This document shows positions 38,954-41,442 of a stretch of DNA of 64,000 nucleotides, piece by piece. The translations under genes were made by a program, and so were the position numbers. The stretch covers positions 85,183,950 to 85,247,949 of the forward strand of contig OZ026518.1 of assembly GCA_964019695.1 (NCBI GenBank), in the 5' to 3' direction. The stretch comes from Loripinus fragilis (Eukaryota; Mollusca; Bivalvia; Lucinida; Lucinidae). The first letter of the stretch is position 1, and each line of letters begins with the position of its first letter. Under the pieces are notes generated by a model that was not told where the DNA came from, did not search any database, and was given only the letters and a program-made list of their open reading frames with translations.

Positions 38954-41442
38954 CTTAAATGCAGTTTACTGGTACCAAATCTTCGCTCTATTGAAGTACA
39001 AGAAATATTCAGGTAAAATTGTTATATTTCTATTTTACAGTGTTAGAATTTATTTCAGTGCCCATTTCTATCCCGTTTTAAAGCAGTGAGGGTTCTGGCG
39101 AGAATGTGCCCATGCGCAGATTCATATGAGCCTTCGCTGCTTGAGAGGATAAGTGTTATATTTCGTCATTCCGTCCACAACCATCTGCTTCTAATTATAG
39201 GTTTAGATAAACACCATTTTTGAGCGTATAATTGTTAATATTTTCTTACCCAGCAATTTTAACTTATGTTTTGGGTGCTCAATGAGACGGTTCTTTTGAG
39301 TACCCACAATATAAGTTTTTATTGAACGCACTCTTAACTACAGGCCTGTTAATGTCGTCTGCTGATAGCATTTATAATACGTTTGAGCCCAGATAAAATG
39401 TCGGGTCTGATCTAGATAACTCATGTATGACACAAGCACACCTTTTTAATTAGGTTAATATAACATATTGGCTATGTTTATAACATATTGGCCATGTTTA
39501 TTGTCAATGTGTCAAAGAATGTGATAAGTCATTCTAATCCGTTTATATTGATTGATTTTGAGCAGATGGACTTTAATTGGAGACACGCGTGCGATATGCA
39601 CATCGCACAGCCAGCTAGTAGGGCTAGGCGCATAAAATATTTTCTTCATATGCATGTACATGCCGCCAGCAGTGACCGCTCTTGCGAGAATGCGCATTTG
39701 TACAGGCTCGACTCAGCCTTCGCTGCTCGCATGTATGTAAGCTCTATTGATTTAAACTAAGATAAGATATGTAAATTTCTGTGGATCATACACACAAAGC
39801 AGTCTCAAATCGCAAGAAAACGTTAATAAAAGCGTGTTTCGGTAATTCAATTAGTTTCAATGGACCTCAAAGTGCGTTTTTGTAATTAACTAAAATAGCA
39901 GTTTTGGTAATTCAACTGCTTTCTTCTCCTTTTTTTAATTAGTACAGATATAAACAATTTCTATATCTATATCCATTTAACTTATAAAAAAAGTAAAACA
40001 ATCCATGCATTATTGACGCACAGTTGCATTTCGGTAATTTAAAGTTTTCCGAAATAGTGATATATTTTCTTTCTGTAATTAGTATTTTACCCCAAAAAGG
40101 CGCGTATAAAATAAAAAAAAACTCCCATCTTTTGGGCCTGCGCAGTTGGGCAGGTTCATCAGAGTCTTTGTTGCTCTACTATGCAAAACGTATCTATATG
40201 CTTCATTTTCGCAAAAAAATGCTATTAAGATCATTTATAAATATAACTCGGGGAAGTAATTTATTACCAGGCATTATAAGTCGTCCAAAGTCCAGACTCT
40301 TTTCGTGAAGATCAAGTCCTTTACGCAAAACCGAAAAACGAGGTCATTTTCGTAAGAATAAAACTCCTTTGTGCCGAATTGAGTCCTTTTCAAATTCAAC
40401 ATTTTATGGTGCAATTGTCTCAAATACTCAACATTCGACATCTGGAGATTTGATTTATTCAGACAATACTTATTTCTACTGTATTCCTTAAAAATAATAG
40501 CATGCAAACGGACATGGATATTCAAACAGTCTCAGACGGTATCGACAGACCTTTTCGCAAGGATATATAGTGTATCGTACACAGTTGCTTTTTCGGATTA
40601 TATTTTTGAACACTAGATATCTGCTTGCTTACTATTATTTAAATCAAATATATAAATAAATAATTCAAAAAATAAATAAATAAGAAAACAGAATAGATCA
40701 GATACAAAGTCCTTTTCTCAATAATGAAACTCCTTTTCGTAAGTCATATATCTGCCATTTAGCGTGAAATATCGTTTCAAAAACGTTTTCTACTGCATAT
40801 TTTGATGGATTAATATCGTTTAACTTCAGTTTTATAATATTAAATATCAAACATAATCCTAATAAATAGTTTTAACCATAATAAAAAGTCCTTTTCGCAA
40901 AAATAAAACTCCTTTTCGCGAAAAGGAGTCCTTTACGCGAAAAGGAGCCCTTTACGCATTTTAGGGTTACCCGCTATCCGGGCCGTCATGTCCTAACCAC
41001 CACCTACACACTCTACATTACAACAGTGATTAGTAACACCAGTATAAAAAAATAAAGCCTAAAAACCCGGATGACTTAATAGAATGATTACAGCAGCAAA
41101 GACACGCGACAGCAGTGCACGAATATTGATGTCACAAACTTGAGATATTCACGAACTTGGGTCAAGTTGGGATATTCTACGATACGTGAACGAGGGGATA
41201 GCGTTTAGCTTATCACATGATCATACTGAATCTGCTTGGAATGGGCAGCAACCTACTGTATCCTTGCCTGCTCCATGCAGAGCATTGTGTGACTGTCTCC
41301 ACTGATCAATAAAATCTTTGAGAATCCTCTTCTTTTTGTCGTTCCCTTGTGTTTTGGATATTTTTTCAAGCAAACCACACAGTTCAGCGAAGTGAACTTT
41401 AGACGCGACAGTCACACCCTCTGATCCACCTGTGTCCTCCAT
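20..41442 (-). CDS. LIG4: DNA ligase IV, 17 exons seen, 3' end off the left edge
   Basis: DNA ligase IV seals double-strand breaks in non-homologous end joining, in the nucleus, in complex with XRCC4. The spliced exons give 817 codons plus 2 bases. Seen in the translation: N-terminal DNA-binding domain (about 1-240), adenylation motif KYDGER 275-280 with nucleophile K275, LDGEM 330-334 (motif III), EEGIMVK 427-433 (motif IV), WFKIKPEY 448-455 (motif V), TLRFPR 579-584 (motif VI), basic KKKRK 629-633 as a likely nuclear signal, BRCT1 about 660-741, then the inter-BRCT linker with DDYGDSF 762-768 that in this family binds XRCC4. The alignment to vertebrate LIG4, recalled from memory, is almost gap-free. 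No catalytic residue is missing and no frame break was found. The human protein is 911 residues, so roughly 100 residues (BRCT2) should lie left of the window. Splice sites were assigned by eye; transcript evidence is absent. Confidence 0.96.
193..322. repeat. Repeat-I hairpin, copy 1 (left part)
   Basis: Inverted repeat with arms gtctcttgcaaagt and actttgcaagagac extending outward through gaatact and agtattc; loop aagtgaagcc...ggcttcac. A homologous copy lies at 15489-15617. The repeat continues to about 1735 but is split by the pogo-like element at 415-1438. Confidence 0.8.
415..1438. mobile_element. Non-autonomous pogo/Tc1-like DNA transposon
   Basis: 1024 bp bounded by inverted repeats beginning CAGTCGAACTT on both ends and flanked by TA (413-414 and 1439-1440). 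CTCGAACTCG is repeated in the subterminal regions. There is no transposase ORF. The TA duplication and CAGT..ACTG ends fit the IS630/Tc1/mariner/pogo group. It is inserted inside Repeat-I copy 1. Confidence 0.85.
1441..1735. repeat. Repeat-I copy 1, right part
   Basis: Resumes after the pogo-like insertion and matches 15715-15960 along its length (for example ggagcaaacaaaaggcttgt, and atgaacggttgcaaaaatct near the end). The short ORFs here in both directions are not conserved as proteins. Confidence 0.75.
1742..1850. mobile_element. MITE-A copy 1
   Basis: Degenerate hairpin around gtctcagtgagacc. The flanking arms run tttaacatgtgttttgggtg and acatatgtttcggttgat, as in the other MITE-A copies. 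Confidence 0.75.
2272..2572. repeat. Repeat-G copy 1
   Basis: Begins gtgagtatgatcaggaaata and ends near ttaatacggacatcagccta. Related copies are at 38635-38953 and 63765-63945. The class is unknown; no terminal inverted repeats were recognised. Confidence 0.7.
2905..3335. mobile_element. MITE-D copy 1, split by a SINE
   Basis: Left end catgagatttccaacaatgt, right end near aaaatgccacattgttgga. These are inverted relative to each other. The interior gatcagcctgcgcatac...tctgatcagagcctttgc is shared with copies at 3557, 5722, 8391 and 18196. A SINE (2942-3144) interrupts it. Confidence 0.8.
2942..3144 (+). mobile_element. tRNA-derived SINE (SINE-1), copy 1
   Basis: tRNA-like head with A-box tggttcagtgg and a degraded B-box, then a central domain tgtccttgagcaagacac and an A-rich tail. 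It is flanked by a perfect 14-bp duplication atgtgcgaccaaca (2928-2941 and 3145-3158). The conserved central domain resembles the V-SINE/MetaSINE type from memory; the family name is unverified. Confidence 0.9.
3346..3557 (-). mobile_element. SINE-1 copy 2
   Basis: The same SINE in reverse. The tRNA-like head is at the right (ctaccactgagccact; B-box visible as tactcgaacctg) and the T-rich side at the left. It also lies within or beside MITE-D sequence. Confidence 0.9.
3557..3732. mobile_element. MITE-D copy 2, truncated
   Basis: Contains the tgactgttaagctacagacc and ggaggctgcacaggctcgta segments and ends in attgttggaaatcacatg. The left third is missing where SINE-1 copy 2 abuts. Confidence 0.75.
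3735..4190. mobile_element. Palindromic element with a perfect 52-bp core
   Basis: The core at 3952-4003 is a perfect palindrome centred between 3977 and 3978 (gcagcat/atgctgc). Imperfect symmetry continues outward for about 200 bp on each side (for example caaggacttcg against cgaggacttttcaag). It ends close to the LIG4 exon 16 donor at 4202. Confidence 0.75.
4203..4338 (-). CDS. LIG4: LIG4 exon 16, XRCC4-binding linker
   Basis: Enters phase 2, leaves phase 0; acceptor aatag, donor gtatgg. It encodes [40 protein letters not shown] and SKITV. In human LIG4 the equivalent segment between the BRCT domains grips the XRCC4 coiled coil. Intron 16 is 115-4202 (4.1 kb). Confidence 0.92.
5283..5548. 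mobile_element. Palindromic element with ggcgtagcg ends
   Basis: The outer ends caatggcgtagcg and cgctacgccaatag are inverted copies. The centre is a strong hairpin, aaggaaagaatttgctcc facing ggagcaaattctttcctt (about 5391-5435). A fragment related to the centre is seen at 28880-28930. Confidence 0.75.
5722..5927. mobile_element. MITE-D copy 3
   Basis: Starts gtgagatttccaacaatgtg, has the catacgcgcagtctgatcag core, and ends tttgctggtcgcacatacca. Internal sequence is shortened relative to copy 4. Confidence 0.75.
6470..6970. repeat. MITE-J, two adjacent copies
   Basis: Two successive segments share cacgagaaaa(c/t)ctgac, gcagaccagcctgc and agcaggct. Another copy is at 18420-18682, where the outer ends are inverted (catatg...tgtgagaaaacctg). 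Boundaries are approximate. Confidence 0.55.
7047..7155. mobile_element. MITE-A copy 2
   Basis: ttaaacatgtgttttgggtg leads into ggtctcattgagat and out through cacaacatatgttttgatt. Confidence 0.8.
7190..7436. mobile_element. MITE-B copy 1
   Basis: About 245 bp. The outer inverted repeats are ggccccaaggtgataaaac and gttttataacctctgggcc; central hairpin aaaatgccaac/aactgttggcatttt. It ends about 20 bp left of exon 15, inside intron 15. Confidence 0.85.
7458..7590 (-). CDS. LIG4: LIG4 exon 15, second half of BRCT1
   Basis: Enters phase 1, leaves phase 2; acceptor gatag, donor gtaagg. It encodes [20 protein letters not shown], then [15 protein letters not shown] and HFIPW. The DIVKxxWLLxC and PW signatures are the end of BRCT1. 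Intron 15 is 4339-7457. Confidence 0.94.
8130..8265. repeat. MITE-F fragment 1
   Basis: Core tgatgaaatgttcccttatg facing cgacatttcatctggggaag, followed by the shared tail cactgtttgccaaagtacct. The same core recurs at 20640, 25790, 31220, 31620 and 63310. Confidence 0.65.
8391..8615. mobile_element. MITE-D copy 4, nearly complete
   Basis: The ends catgagatttccaacaatgt and aatgccactttgttg are inverted. The interior matches copies 1, 2, 3 and 5. About 220 bp. Confidence 0.8.
8670..8914. mobile_element. MITE-B copy 2
   Basis: The ends ggccccaaggttataaaac and gttttataacctcagggcc are inverted. Central hairpin atgccaacaattgttggcat. Confidence 0.9.
9318..9524. mobile_element. MITE-C copy 1, beside the exon 14 donor
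   Basis: 207 bp with ends CAGTAAAACC and the inverse CAGTGAAACA, flanked by TA (9316-9317 and 9525-9526). The centre is the hairpin attgcagaatgctcc/ggagcattctgcaat. The right end lies 8 bp from the exon 14 boundary (9533). Confidence 0.9.
9533..9650 (-). CDS. LIG4: LIG4 exon 14, first half of BRCT1
   Basis: Enters phase 0, leaves phase 1; acceptor atttcag, donor gtaaag. It encodes [39 protein letters not shown]. The (I/V)xxFGGxxVQNP pattern is the usual BRCT beta-2 region. The donor is followed directly by a MITE-C terminus (see the findings). Intron 14 is 7591-9532, intron 13 is 9651-11431. Confidence 0.92.
9690..10125. mobile_element. MITE-E copy 1 with a 34-bp-arm hairpin
   Basis: The ends ttaggccaaataaaaa and tcttggccttata are inverted. 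The centre (9968-10036) is a hairpin with 34-bp arms, one mismatch and a 1-nt loop (gaagttggaagagaag facing cttctcttccaacttc, with one change). Confidence 0.8.
10345..10823. mobile_element. Non-autonomous pogo/Tigger-like element
   Basis: 479 bp with ends CAGTCAACCCTCTTTATAAC and the inverse CAGTCAAAACTCTTTATAAC, flanked by TA at 10343-10344 and 10824-10825. Ttataaagagg and cgttataa repeats lie inside. No ORF. Confidence 0.88.
10935..11165. mobile_element. Palindromic repeat carrying the CTGATCTGGGTCCA motif
   Basis: gcaaactgtttggatccaaa then atcaggcctgac, loop, gtcaggcttaatctgggtcc and aaactgtttgacactctga; the two halves are inverted. Similar blocks are at 20820-21010 and 21120-21340. Confidence 0.65.
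11172..11418. mobile_element. MITE-B copy 3
   Basis: Left end ccctcaatgttatcaaact is diverged; right end gttttataacctcggggcca is good. Central hairpin atgccaacaatttgttgac. It ends about 14 bp from LIG4 exon 13. Confidence 0.85.
11432..11578 (-). CDS. LIG4: LIG4 exon 13, basic linker
   Basis: Codons 609-657, phase 0 on both sides; acceptor tttcag, donor gtactg. It encodes [20 protein letters not shown] then KKKRK and a less conserved stretch ending ADTSAIKQ. The basic cluster sits where human LIG4 has EKKRK, a likely nuclear localisation signal. A MITE-B copy ends about 14 bp inside intron 13. Intron 12 is 11579-13492. Confidence 0.93.
12205..12445. mobile_element. MITE-E copy 2
   Basis: The ends ttaggccaaataaaaaaaat and ttttttatttggccttat are inverted. 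Centre atgcattttgaaggg facing gcctttcaaaatgcat. Confidence 0.85.
12585..12685. mobile_element. MITE-A copy 3, apex deleted
   Basis: caaaaacatatgttgtgggt and cccaaaacacatgttgaaac are present but the gtctcaatgagac apex is gone. Confidence 0.75.
12757..13470. repeat. 35-bp minisatellite, about 20 units
   Basis: The unit is ggggacgtgtccaagccaaa plus atttattctcaatct, 35 bp with scattered substitutions. It lies wholly in LIG4 intron 12 and stops about 25 bp from the exon 12 donor. The overlapping ORFs in all three forward frames are by-products, since 35 is not a multiple of 3. Confidence 0.95.
13493..13630 (-). CDS. LIG4: LIG4 exon 12, motif VI
   Basis: Codons 563-608, phase 0 on both sides; acceptor tttacag, donor gtacag. 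It encodes [13 protein letters not shown] and [20 protein letters not shown], closing the catalytic core with motif VI (TLRFPR, 579-584). A 35-bp minisatellite in intron 12 comes within about 30 bp of the donor. Intron 11 is 13631-15231. Confidence 0.95.
13675..13790. mobile_element. MITE-A copy 4
   Basis: aagaactgtctcaatgagac then ggttcttttta; the outer arms are tttcggtacatatgttgagg and aaaacacatgttaaaactg. Confidence 0.85.
13935..14110. repeat. MITE-J-like fragment
   Basis: gtgcagactaccctgcccat and cacccagtctgatcc resemble the MITE-J block at 6780-6830. Remainder unrecognised. Confidence 0.4.
14279..14478 (-). mobile_element. SINE-1 copy 3
   Basis: The central domain reads gtgtcttgctcaaagacac on the plus strand. 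The tRNA-like head is at right (ctctaccactgagccacta). A T tract lies at the left end. Confidence 0.9.
14527..14736 (-). mobile_element. SINE-1 copy 4
   Basis: Same orientation as copy 3 and only about 50 bp away. The head ends ccactgagccactgcgctcc. The two copies differ at many sites, so they are separate insertions or an old duplication. Confidence 0.9.
15232..15399 (-). CDS. LIG4: LIG4 exon 11, OB-fold
   Basis: Codons 507-562, phase 0 on both sides; acceptor tttcag, donor gtgatt. It encodes [30 protein letters not shown] and [14 protein letters not shown]. The WxPFxxKxPP and IEPxxSxIVQ signatures are LIG4-like. Intron 10 is 15400-17980. Confidence 0.95.
15489..15960. repeat. Repeat-I copy 2, uninterrupted
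   Basis: Hairpin gtctcttgcaaagt/actttgcaagagac at 15489-15617, then the body through ggttgcaaaaatctaaagat. It lacks the pogo-like element and so preserves an empty site near 15700-15720. Confidence 0.8.
16503..16706 (-). mobile_element. SINE-1 copy 5
   Basis: Plus-strand landmarks are gatgctttatgtcccagtcc, agtcttgctcaaagacacaa and ctactaactgagccactgtg. Confidence 0.88.
16840..16998. mobile_element. MITE-C copy 2
   Basis: Starts cagtaaaccttgtcttaagc; central hairpin attgcagaatgctct/agcattctgcaat. The right terminus is replaced by copy 3. Confidence 0.8.
17000..17178. mobile_element. MITE-C copy 3
   Basis: Starts cagtaaaaccggtcttaagc and ends gcttaagacaggctttacag. One arm of the central hairpin is lost, leaving only gtattgcagaatactttt. 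It abuts copy 2 head to tail. Confidence 0.85.
17981..18162 (-). CDS. LIG4: LIG4 exon 10, motif V and start of OB-fold
   Basis: Enters phase 1, leaves phase 0; acceptor taccag, donor gtatgt. It encodes [20 protein letters not shown] (motif V), [20 protein letters not shown] and ends FYSFCK. The GGYxGxGSRxGMMSHF signature distinguishes ligase IV from ligases I and III. Intron 9 (18163-21752) is 3.6 kb of repeats. Confidence 0.97.
18196..18420. mobile_element. MITE-D copy 5, reverse orientation
   Basis: The ends catgtgatttccaataatgt and cacattgttggaaatctcat are inverted; gcagcctccttttaagctta and atgcgcaggctgatctgaga mark the interior in the reverse sense. Confidence 0.82.
18420..18682. mobile_element. 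MITE-J copy 3
   Basis: The outer ends ggctcatatgtacctgtatg and cacgtcaaggcccatatg are inverted, with tgagaaaacctgtc/gacaggttttctca just inside. Confidence 0.7.
18711..18914. mobile_element. MITE-C copy 4
   Basis: The ends cagtaaaacctgtgtaaaat and ttttacacaggttttactg are inverted and flanked by TA. Centre attgcagaatgctccc/ggagcattctgcaat. Confidence 0.9.
19230..19315. repeat. Hairpin
   Basis: cattttgaggccgactttc faces gaaagtcgtcctcaaaatcc. It stands alone without a recognised family. Confidence 0.6.
19806..19894. repeat. Hairpin with duplicated gaccagtcaactggtc
   Basis: agctctgaaaatgaccagt faces actggtcattttcagagct. The 16-bp palindrome gaccagtcaactggtc occurs twice, in both arms. Confidence 0.7.
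20510..20740. repeat. MITE-F copy 2
   Basis: ggtcattgtatatattgagg ... cctgatgaaatgccgcatta, then tcatctgggtcttcactgtt and tgccaaagtattcattta. Same order as in the other MITE-F copies. Confidence 0.7.
20830..21345. repeat. Two palindromic blocks with CTGATCTGGGTCCA-type motif
   Basis: Blocks at about 20830-21010 and 21120-21340 share gcatgctgggtaatta or its inverse, acctgctga, aaaaaattctttcaggaa or its inverse, cagagtgtcaaactgtttgg and the gatccagatcagg motif. Confidence 0.65.
21753..21853 (-). CDS. LIG4: LIG4 exon 9, motif IV
   Basis: Enters phase 2, leaves phase 1; acceptor ttttcag, donor gtgagt. It encodes [20 protein letters not shown] followed by [20 protein letters not shown] 427-433 is motif IV. 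A second AG four bases downstream could serve as acceptor but would break the frame, so the upstream one was chosen. Intron 8 is short (21854-22642) and contains a MITE-B copy. Confidence 0.93.
21893..22170. mobile_element. MITE-B copy 5
   Basis: Ends partly eroded (right end attttatagcctctgagcct). Central hairpin aatgccaacaattgttggca. Intron 8 has little sequence outside it. Confidence 0.82.
22643..22844 (-). CDS. LIG4: LIG4 exon 8
   Basis: Two bases complete the split Gly codon, then 66 codons plus two bases; acceptor tttccag, donor gtaaga. It encodes [34 protein letters not shown] (family: CVFDVLMVN) and [20 protein letters not shown]. In the ligase fold this is the middle of the nucleotidyltransferase domain. 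Intron 7 (22845-24027) contains a pogo-like element with a nested repeat. Confidence 0.95.
22892..23443. mobile_element. Pogo-like element containing Repeat-H
   Basis: The ends agtccctttataa and ttataaagggact are inverted and flanked by TA. A Repeat-H copy (22944-23257) sits inside and accounts for most of its length. Confidence 0.75.
22944..23257. mobile_element. Repeat-H copy 1
   Basis: The ends gcgcggatccagagg and ctggatctgcgcatgc are inverted. An internal hairpin has cacgccagtgaaacac facing gtgtttcgcttgtggg. A full homologue is at 60332-60635. Confidence 0.8.
23466..23676 (-). mobile_element. SINE-1 copy 6
   Basis: Plus-strand landmarks are attgattctttacgtcccat, gtgtcttgctcaaggac and ctaccactgagccactgcgc. 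Confidence 0.9.
24028..24173 (-). CDS. LIG4: LIG4 exon 7, motif III
   Basis: Enters phase 2 (T completes a Ser codon), leaves after one base (phase 1); acceptor cttcag, donor gtaaga. It encodes [10 protein letters not shown] and then [20 protein letters not shown] followed by DGEM; LDGEM 330-334 is motif III of the nucleotidyltransferase fold. It ends YHPDTKTFG. Intron 6 is 24174-25516. Confidence 0.95.
24540..24585 (-). mobile_element. Possible tRNA-like SINE head fragment
   Basis: ccagtcaccaactgaaccac resembles the tRNA-derived head of SINE-1 in reverse, without the body. Confidence 0.35.
24790..25050. mobile_element. MITE-E copy 3
   Basis: The ends ttaggccaaaataaaaaata and tttttatttggccttat are inverted. 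The long central hairpin is tataattttatgcattttga facing tcaaaatgcataaaattgta. Confidence 0.88.
25370..25445. repeat. Hairpin with the recurring motif
   Basis: gaccctgatcaggcagctct faces agagctacctgatctgggtc; followed by tgctctgttcgcaaa. Confidence 0.65.
25517..25623 (-). CDS. LIG4: LIG4 exon 6, catalytic lysine
   Basis: Codons 261-295 plus two bases; enters in phase 0, leaves in phase 2; acceptor ttacag, donor gtaata. It encodes [20 protein letters not shown], containing the adenylation motif I. K275 is the residue that carries AMP in ATP-dependent ligases. The exon ends in EYKYFSR. Intron 5 is 25624-27722. Confidence 0.96.
25690..25850. repeat. MITE-F copy 3, partial
   Basis: tggtccattgtatatattga, then cagatcctgatgaaatgccg and gcattatgcatccggggaag. 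Confidence 0.65.
27245..27390 (+). mobile_element. Possible Penelope-like element 3' end
   Basis: ttttcacttgataaaggcaa, aggctaaaacattgtg and ttaataaata resemble the 3' terminal sequence of Penelope-like retroelements in aquatic animals (memory only). No ORF remains. Confidence 0.35.
27535..27655. mobile_element. MITE-A copy 5
   Basis: cttacccatcagtctaaaca, then gaacctctcattgagacggt, then gagtacccaacatatgtttc. Confidence 0.85.
27723..27827 (-). CDS. LIG4: LIG4 exon 5
   Basis: Codons 226-260, phase 0 on both sides; acceptor attgcag, donor gtatca. It encodes [20 protein letters not shown] and [15 protein letters not shown], joining the DNA-binding domain to the nucleotidyltransferase domain (the FxPMLxxR stretch before the catalytic lysine). 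A MITE-C copy begins 34 bp upstream of its acceptor. Confidence 0.95.
27862..28084. mobile_element. MITE-C copy 5
   Basis: The ends cagtaaaacctgtgtaaaac and gttttacacaggttt are inverted. Central hairpin attgcagaatgctcc/ggagcattctgcaat with an extra duplicated arm fragment (ttctgcaatactttcaacc). Confidence 0.88.
28288..28425. repeat. Hairpin element
   Basis: aacatctgctggaccccgag faces ctaggggtctagcagatgtt; ttaaaacc/ggttttaa lies inside. Confidence 0.65.
28985..29110. mobile_element. MITE-A copy 6
   Basis: gagtcgtctcattgagacgg and ttctcttgagtacccacaac; outer arms ttaaaacatgtgttttggg and acatatgttttcttgc. Confidence 0.88.
29115..29390. mobile_element. MITE-A copies 7 and 8 around a gtatcgcaatac relic
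   Basis: 29205-29270 and 29295-29390 carry MITE-A halves (gtgggtactcaaaagaacc; acatatgttgtgggtact). Between copy 6 and these is agcgtatcgcaatacgatat ending ttgttgcacccctag, a relic of the gctgcaacgatac hAT-like family. Confidence 0.6.
29421..29729 (-). CDS. LIG4: LIG4 exon 4, largest exon
   Basis: Codons 123-225 (309 bp), phase 0 on both sides; acceptor ttttag, donor gtaatg. It starts [17 protein letters not shown] and contains [20 protein letters not shown] and the helical run ending NNNLEK. This is the core of the N-terminal DNA-binding domain (LTIQxVNDxLDxIAxNN in the family). Intron 4 is 27828-29420. Confidence 0.96.
30498..30705. mobile_element. MITE-E copy 4
   Basis: The ends ttaagccaaataaaaaaata and ttttttatttggccttat are inverted. 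The central hairpin is reduced compared with copy 3. Confidence 0.85.
31085..31265. repeat. MITE-F copy 4
   Basis: ctatatacaatagaccatcc, gcaaacagtgaagaccctga and aatgcagcatctcatcagtg keep the family order in inverse orientation. Confidence 0.65.
31285..31405. mobile_element. MITE-A copy 9
   Basis: aaagaaccgtctcaatgaga then cggttctgttgagca. This is the cleanest apex palindrome in the window. Confidence 0.9.
31500..31915. mobile_element. MITE-F copy 5 interrupted by MITE-A copy 10
   Basis: MITE-F runs from about 31500 to 31660 (ccttgatgaaatgctgctta) and appears to resume at 31850 (ctacactgtttgccaatgta). MITE-A (31685-31805, gagctgtctaactgagatgg) lies between, consistent with insertion. Confidence 0.65.
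31938..32039 (-). CDS. LIG4: LIG4 exon 3
   Basis: Codons 89-122, phase 0 on both sides, acceptor ttacag, donor gtaagt. It encodes [20 protein letters not shown] and [14 protein letters not shown], the helical part of the DNA-binding domain that aligns with MLAKLYIELLxLxxDxxDAL of the family. Intron 3 (29730-31937) holds MITE-A, MITE-E and MITE-F copies. Confidence 0.94.
33100..33325. mobile_element. MITE-B copy 6
   Basis: Diverged; central aaatgccaataattgttggc and arms acgctcaaatcaaatga and tcagttgagttgagcatga. Confidence 0.78.
33365..33612. mobile_element. MITE-B copy 7
   Basis: ggccccaacagttataaaac at the left, central aaatgccagcaactgttggc, right end diverged (gttttactgcctttgggtc). It ends about 100 bp from exon 2. 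Confidence 0.8.
33716..33793 (-). CDS. LIG4: LIG4 exon 2
   Basis: Codons 63-88, phase 0 on both sides. The acceptor is ctttcag and the donor gtacct. It encodes [20 protein letters not shown] and then AYGIKE, nearly identical to the vertebrate YPAMRLxLPxLERER segment of the DNA-binding domain. Intron 2 is 32040-33715 and carries two MITE-B copies. Confidence 0.94.
34095..34342 (-). mobile_element. tRNA-derived SINE-2, complete copy
   Basis: On the minus strand: A-box tagctcagatgg, B-box ggttcgagccc and a good T-arm gtggg/cccac. A non-tRNA body runs to the end. A second copy starts immediately to its right at 34346. Confidence 0.8.
34661..35409. mobile_element. Second hAT-like element nested in the first
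   Basis: The ends TAGGGCTGCAAC and the inverse TAGTGCTGCAAC are flanked by 8-bp duplications atatctat and atgtctat (7 of 8 identical). The interior is rich in gtatcgtgaaa/atgatacgatac motifs. Confidence 0.82.
34942..35192. mobile_element. MITE-B copy 4, innermost of the nest
   Basis: The ends cagggcccaaggttataaaa and ttttataacctcgggcctg are inverted; centre aaatgccaacaattgtaggc. It splits the gctgcaacgatac element. Confidence 0.88.
36243..36326. repeat. (ATT)n microsatellite
   Basis: About 80 bp of tandem ATT with two atc interruptions. Confidence 0.95.
36523..36936. mobile_element. Small element with cagggatcaagct ends
   Basis: The left end cagggatcaagctagg is the inverse of the right end gccagcttggtccctg. 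It contains an A run of more than 40 bases (36623-36668) followed by tttttttttggg. Confidence 0.65.
38540..39150. repeat. Direct repeat flanking Repeat-G copy 2
   Basis: tctagcgagaatgtgcccat (38560) and tctggcgagaatgtgcccat (39095) begin about 70-bp direct copies on either side of Repeat-G (38635-38953). A weaker relative is at 39670-39735. Confidence 0.7.
38635..38953. repeat. Repeat-G copy 2 with G(40) tract
   Basis: Starts gagtatgatcaggaaatacc, ends aacggacagcagcttaagcc, then a run of about 40 G (38914-38953). Confidence 0.75.
39220..39325. mobile_element. MITE-A copy 11, in the long-TIR element
   Basis: cttacccagcaattttaact, gctcaatgagacggttcttt and gagtacccacaatataagtt; one arm of the apex is shortened. 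Confidence 0.8.
41257..41442 (-). CDS. LIG4: LIG4 exon 1, start codon and N-terminus
   Basis: Codons 1-62. The ATG at 41442 sits in a good context (ccacaATGg) and is followed by [20 protein letters not shown], whose second half matches the LIG4 N-terminus VASxVxFA. A GTG four codons upstream keeps the frame open but is not a plausible start. The donor is gtaggt after an ACA codon (phase 0). The exon encodes the first helices of the DNA-binding domain ([13 protein letters not shown]). Intron 1, 33794-41256, is the largest seen (7.5 kb) and is built of nested transposons. Confidence 0.95.

Larger units (their letters stand above)
37264..40972. mobile_element. Long-TIR, Mutator-like non-autonomous element
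   Basis: 3709 bp. The terminal inverted repeats extend about 780 bp: left 37264 to about 38050, right about 40200 to 40972. The tips are ggtgaccctaaaatgcg and ggtaaccctaaaatgcg. The flanking 9-bp duplication gctatccgg is exact (37255-37263 and 40973-40981). The TIRs are packed with gcgaaaagga / acgtaaagga motifs. Long TIRs plus a 9-bp duplication are typical of MULEs. The interior has no transposase ORF but holds Repeat-G, MITE-A and a 40-base G run. Confidence 0.85.
34346..41035 (-). mobile_element. SINE-2 second copy, split into three pieces by two transposons
   Basis: The pieces at 34346-34393, 37205-37263 and 40973-41035 join in order when compared with the adjacent complete copy. The gaps are the hAT-like element (34394-37204) and the long-TIR element (37264-40972). 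Confidence 0.85.
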
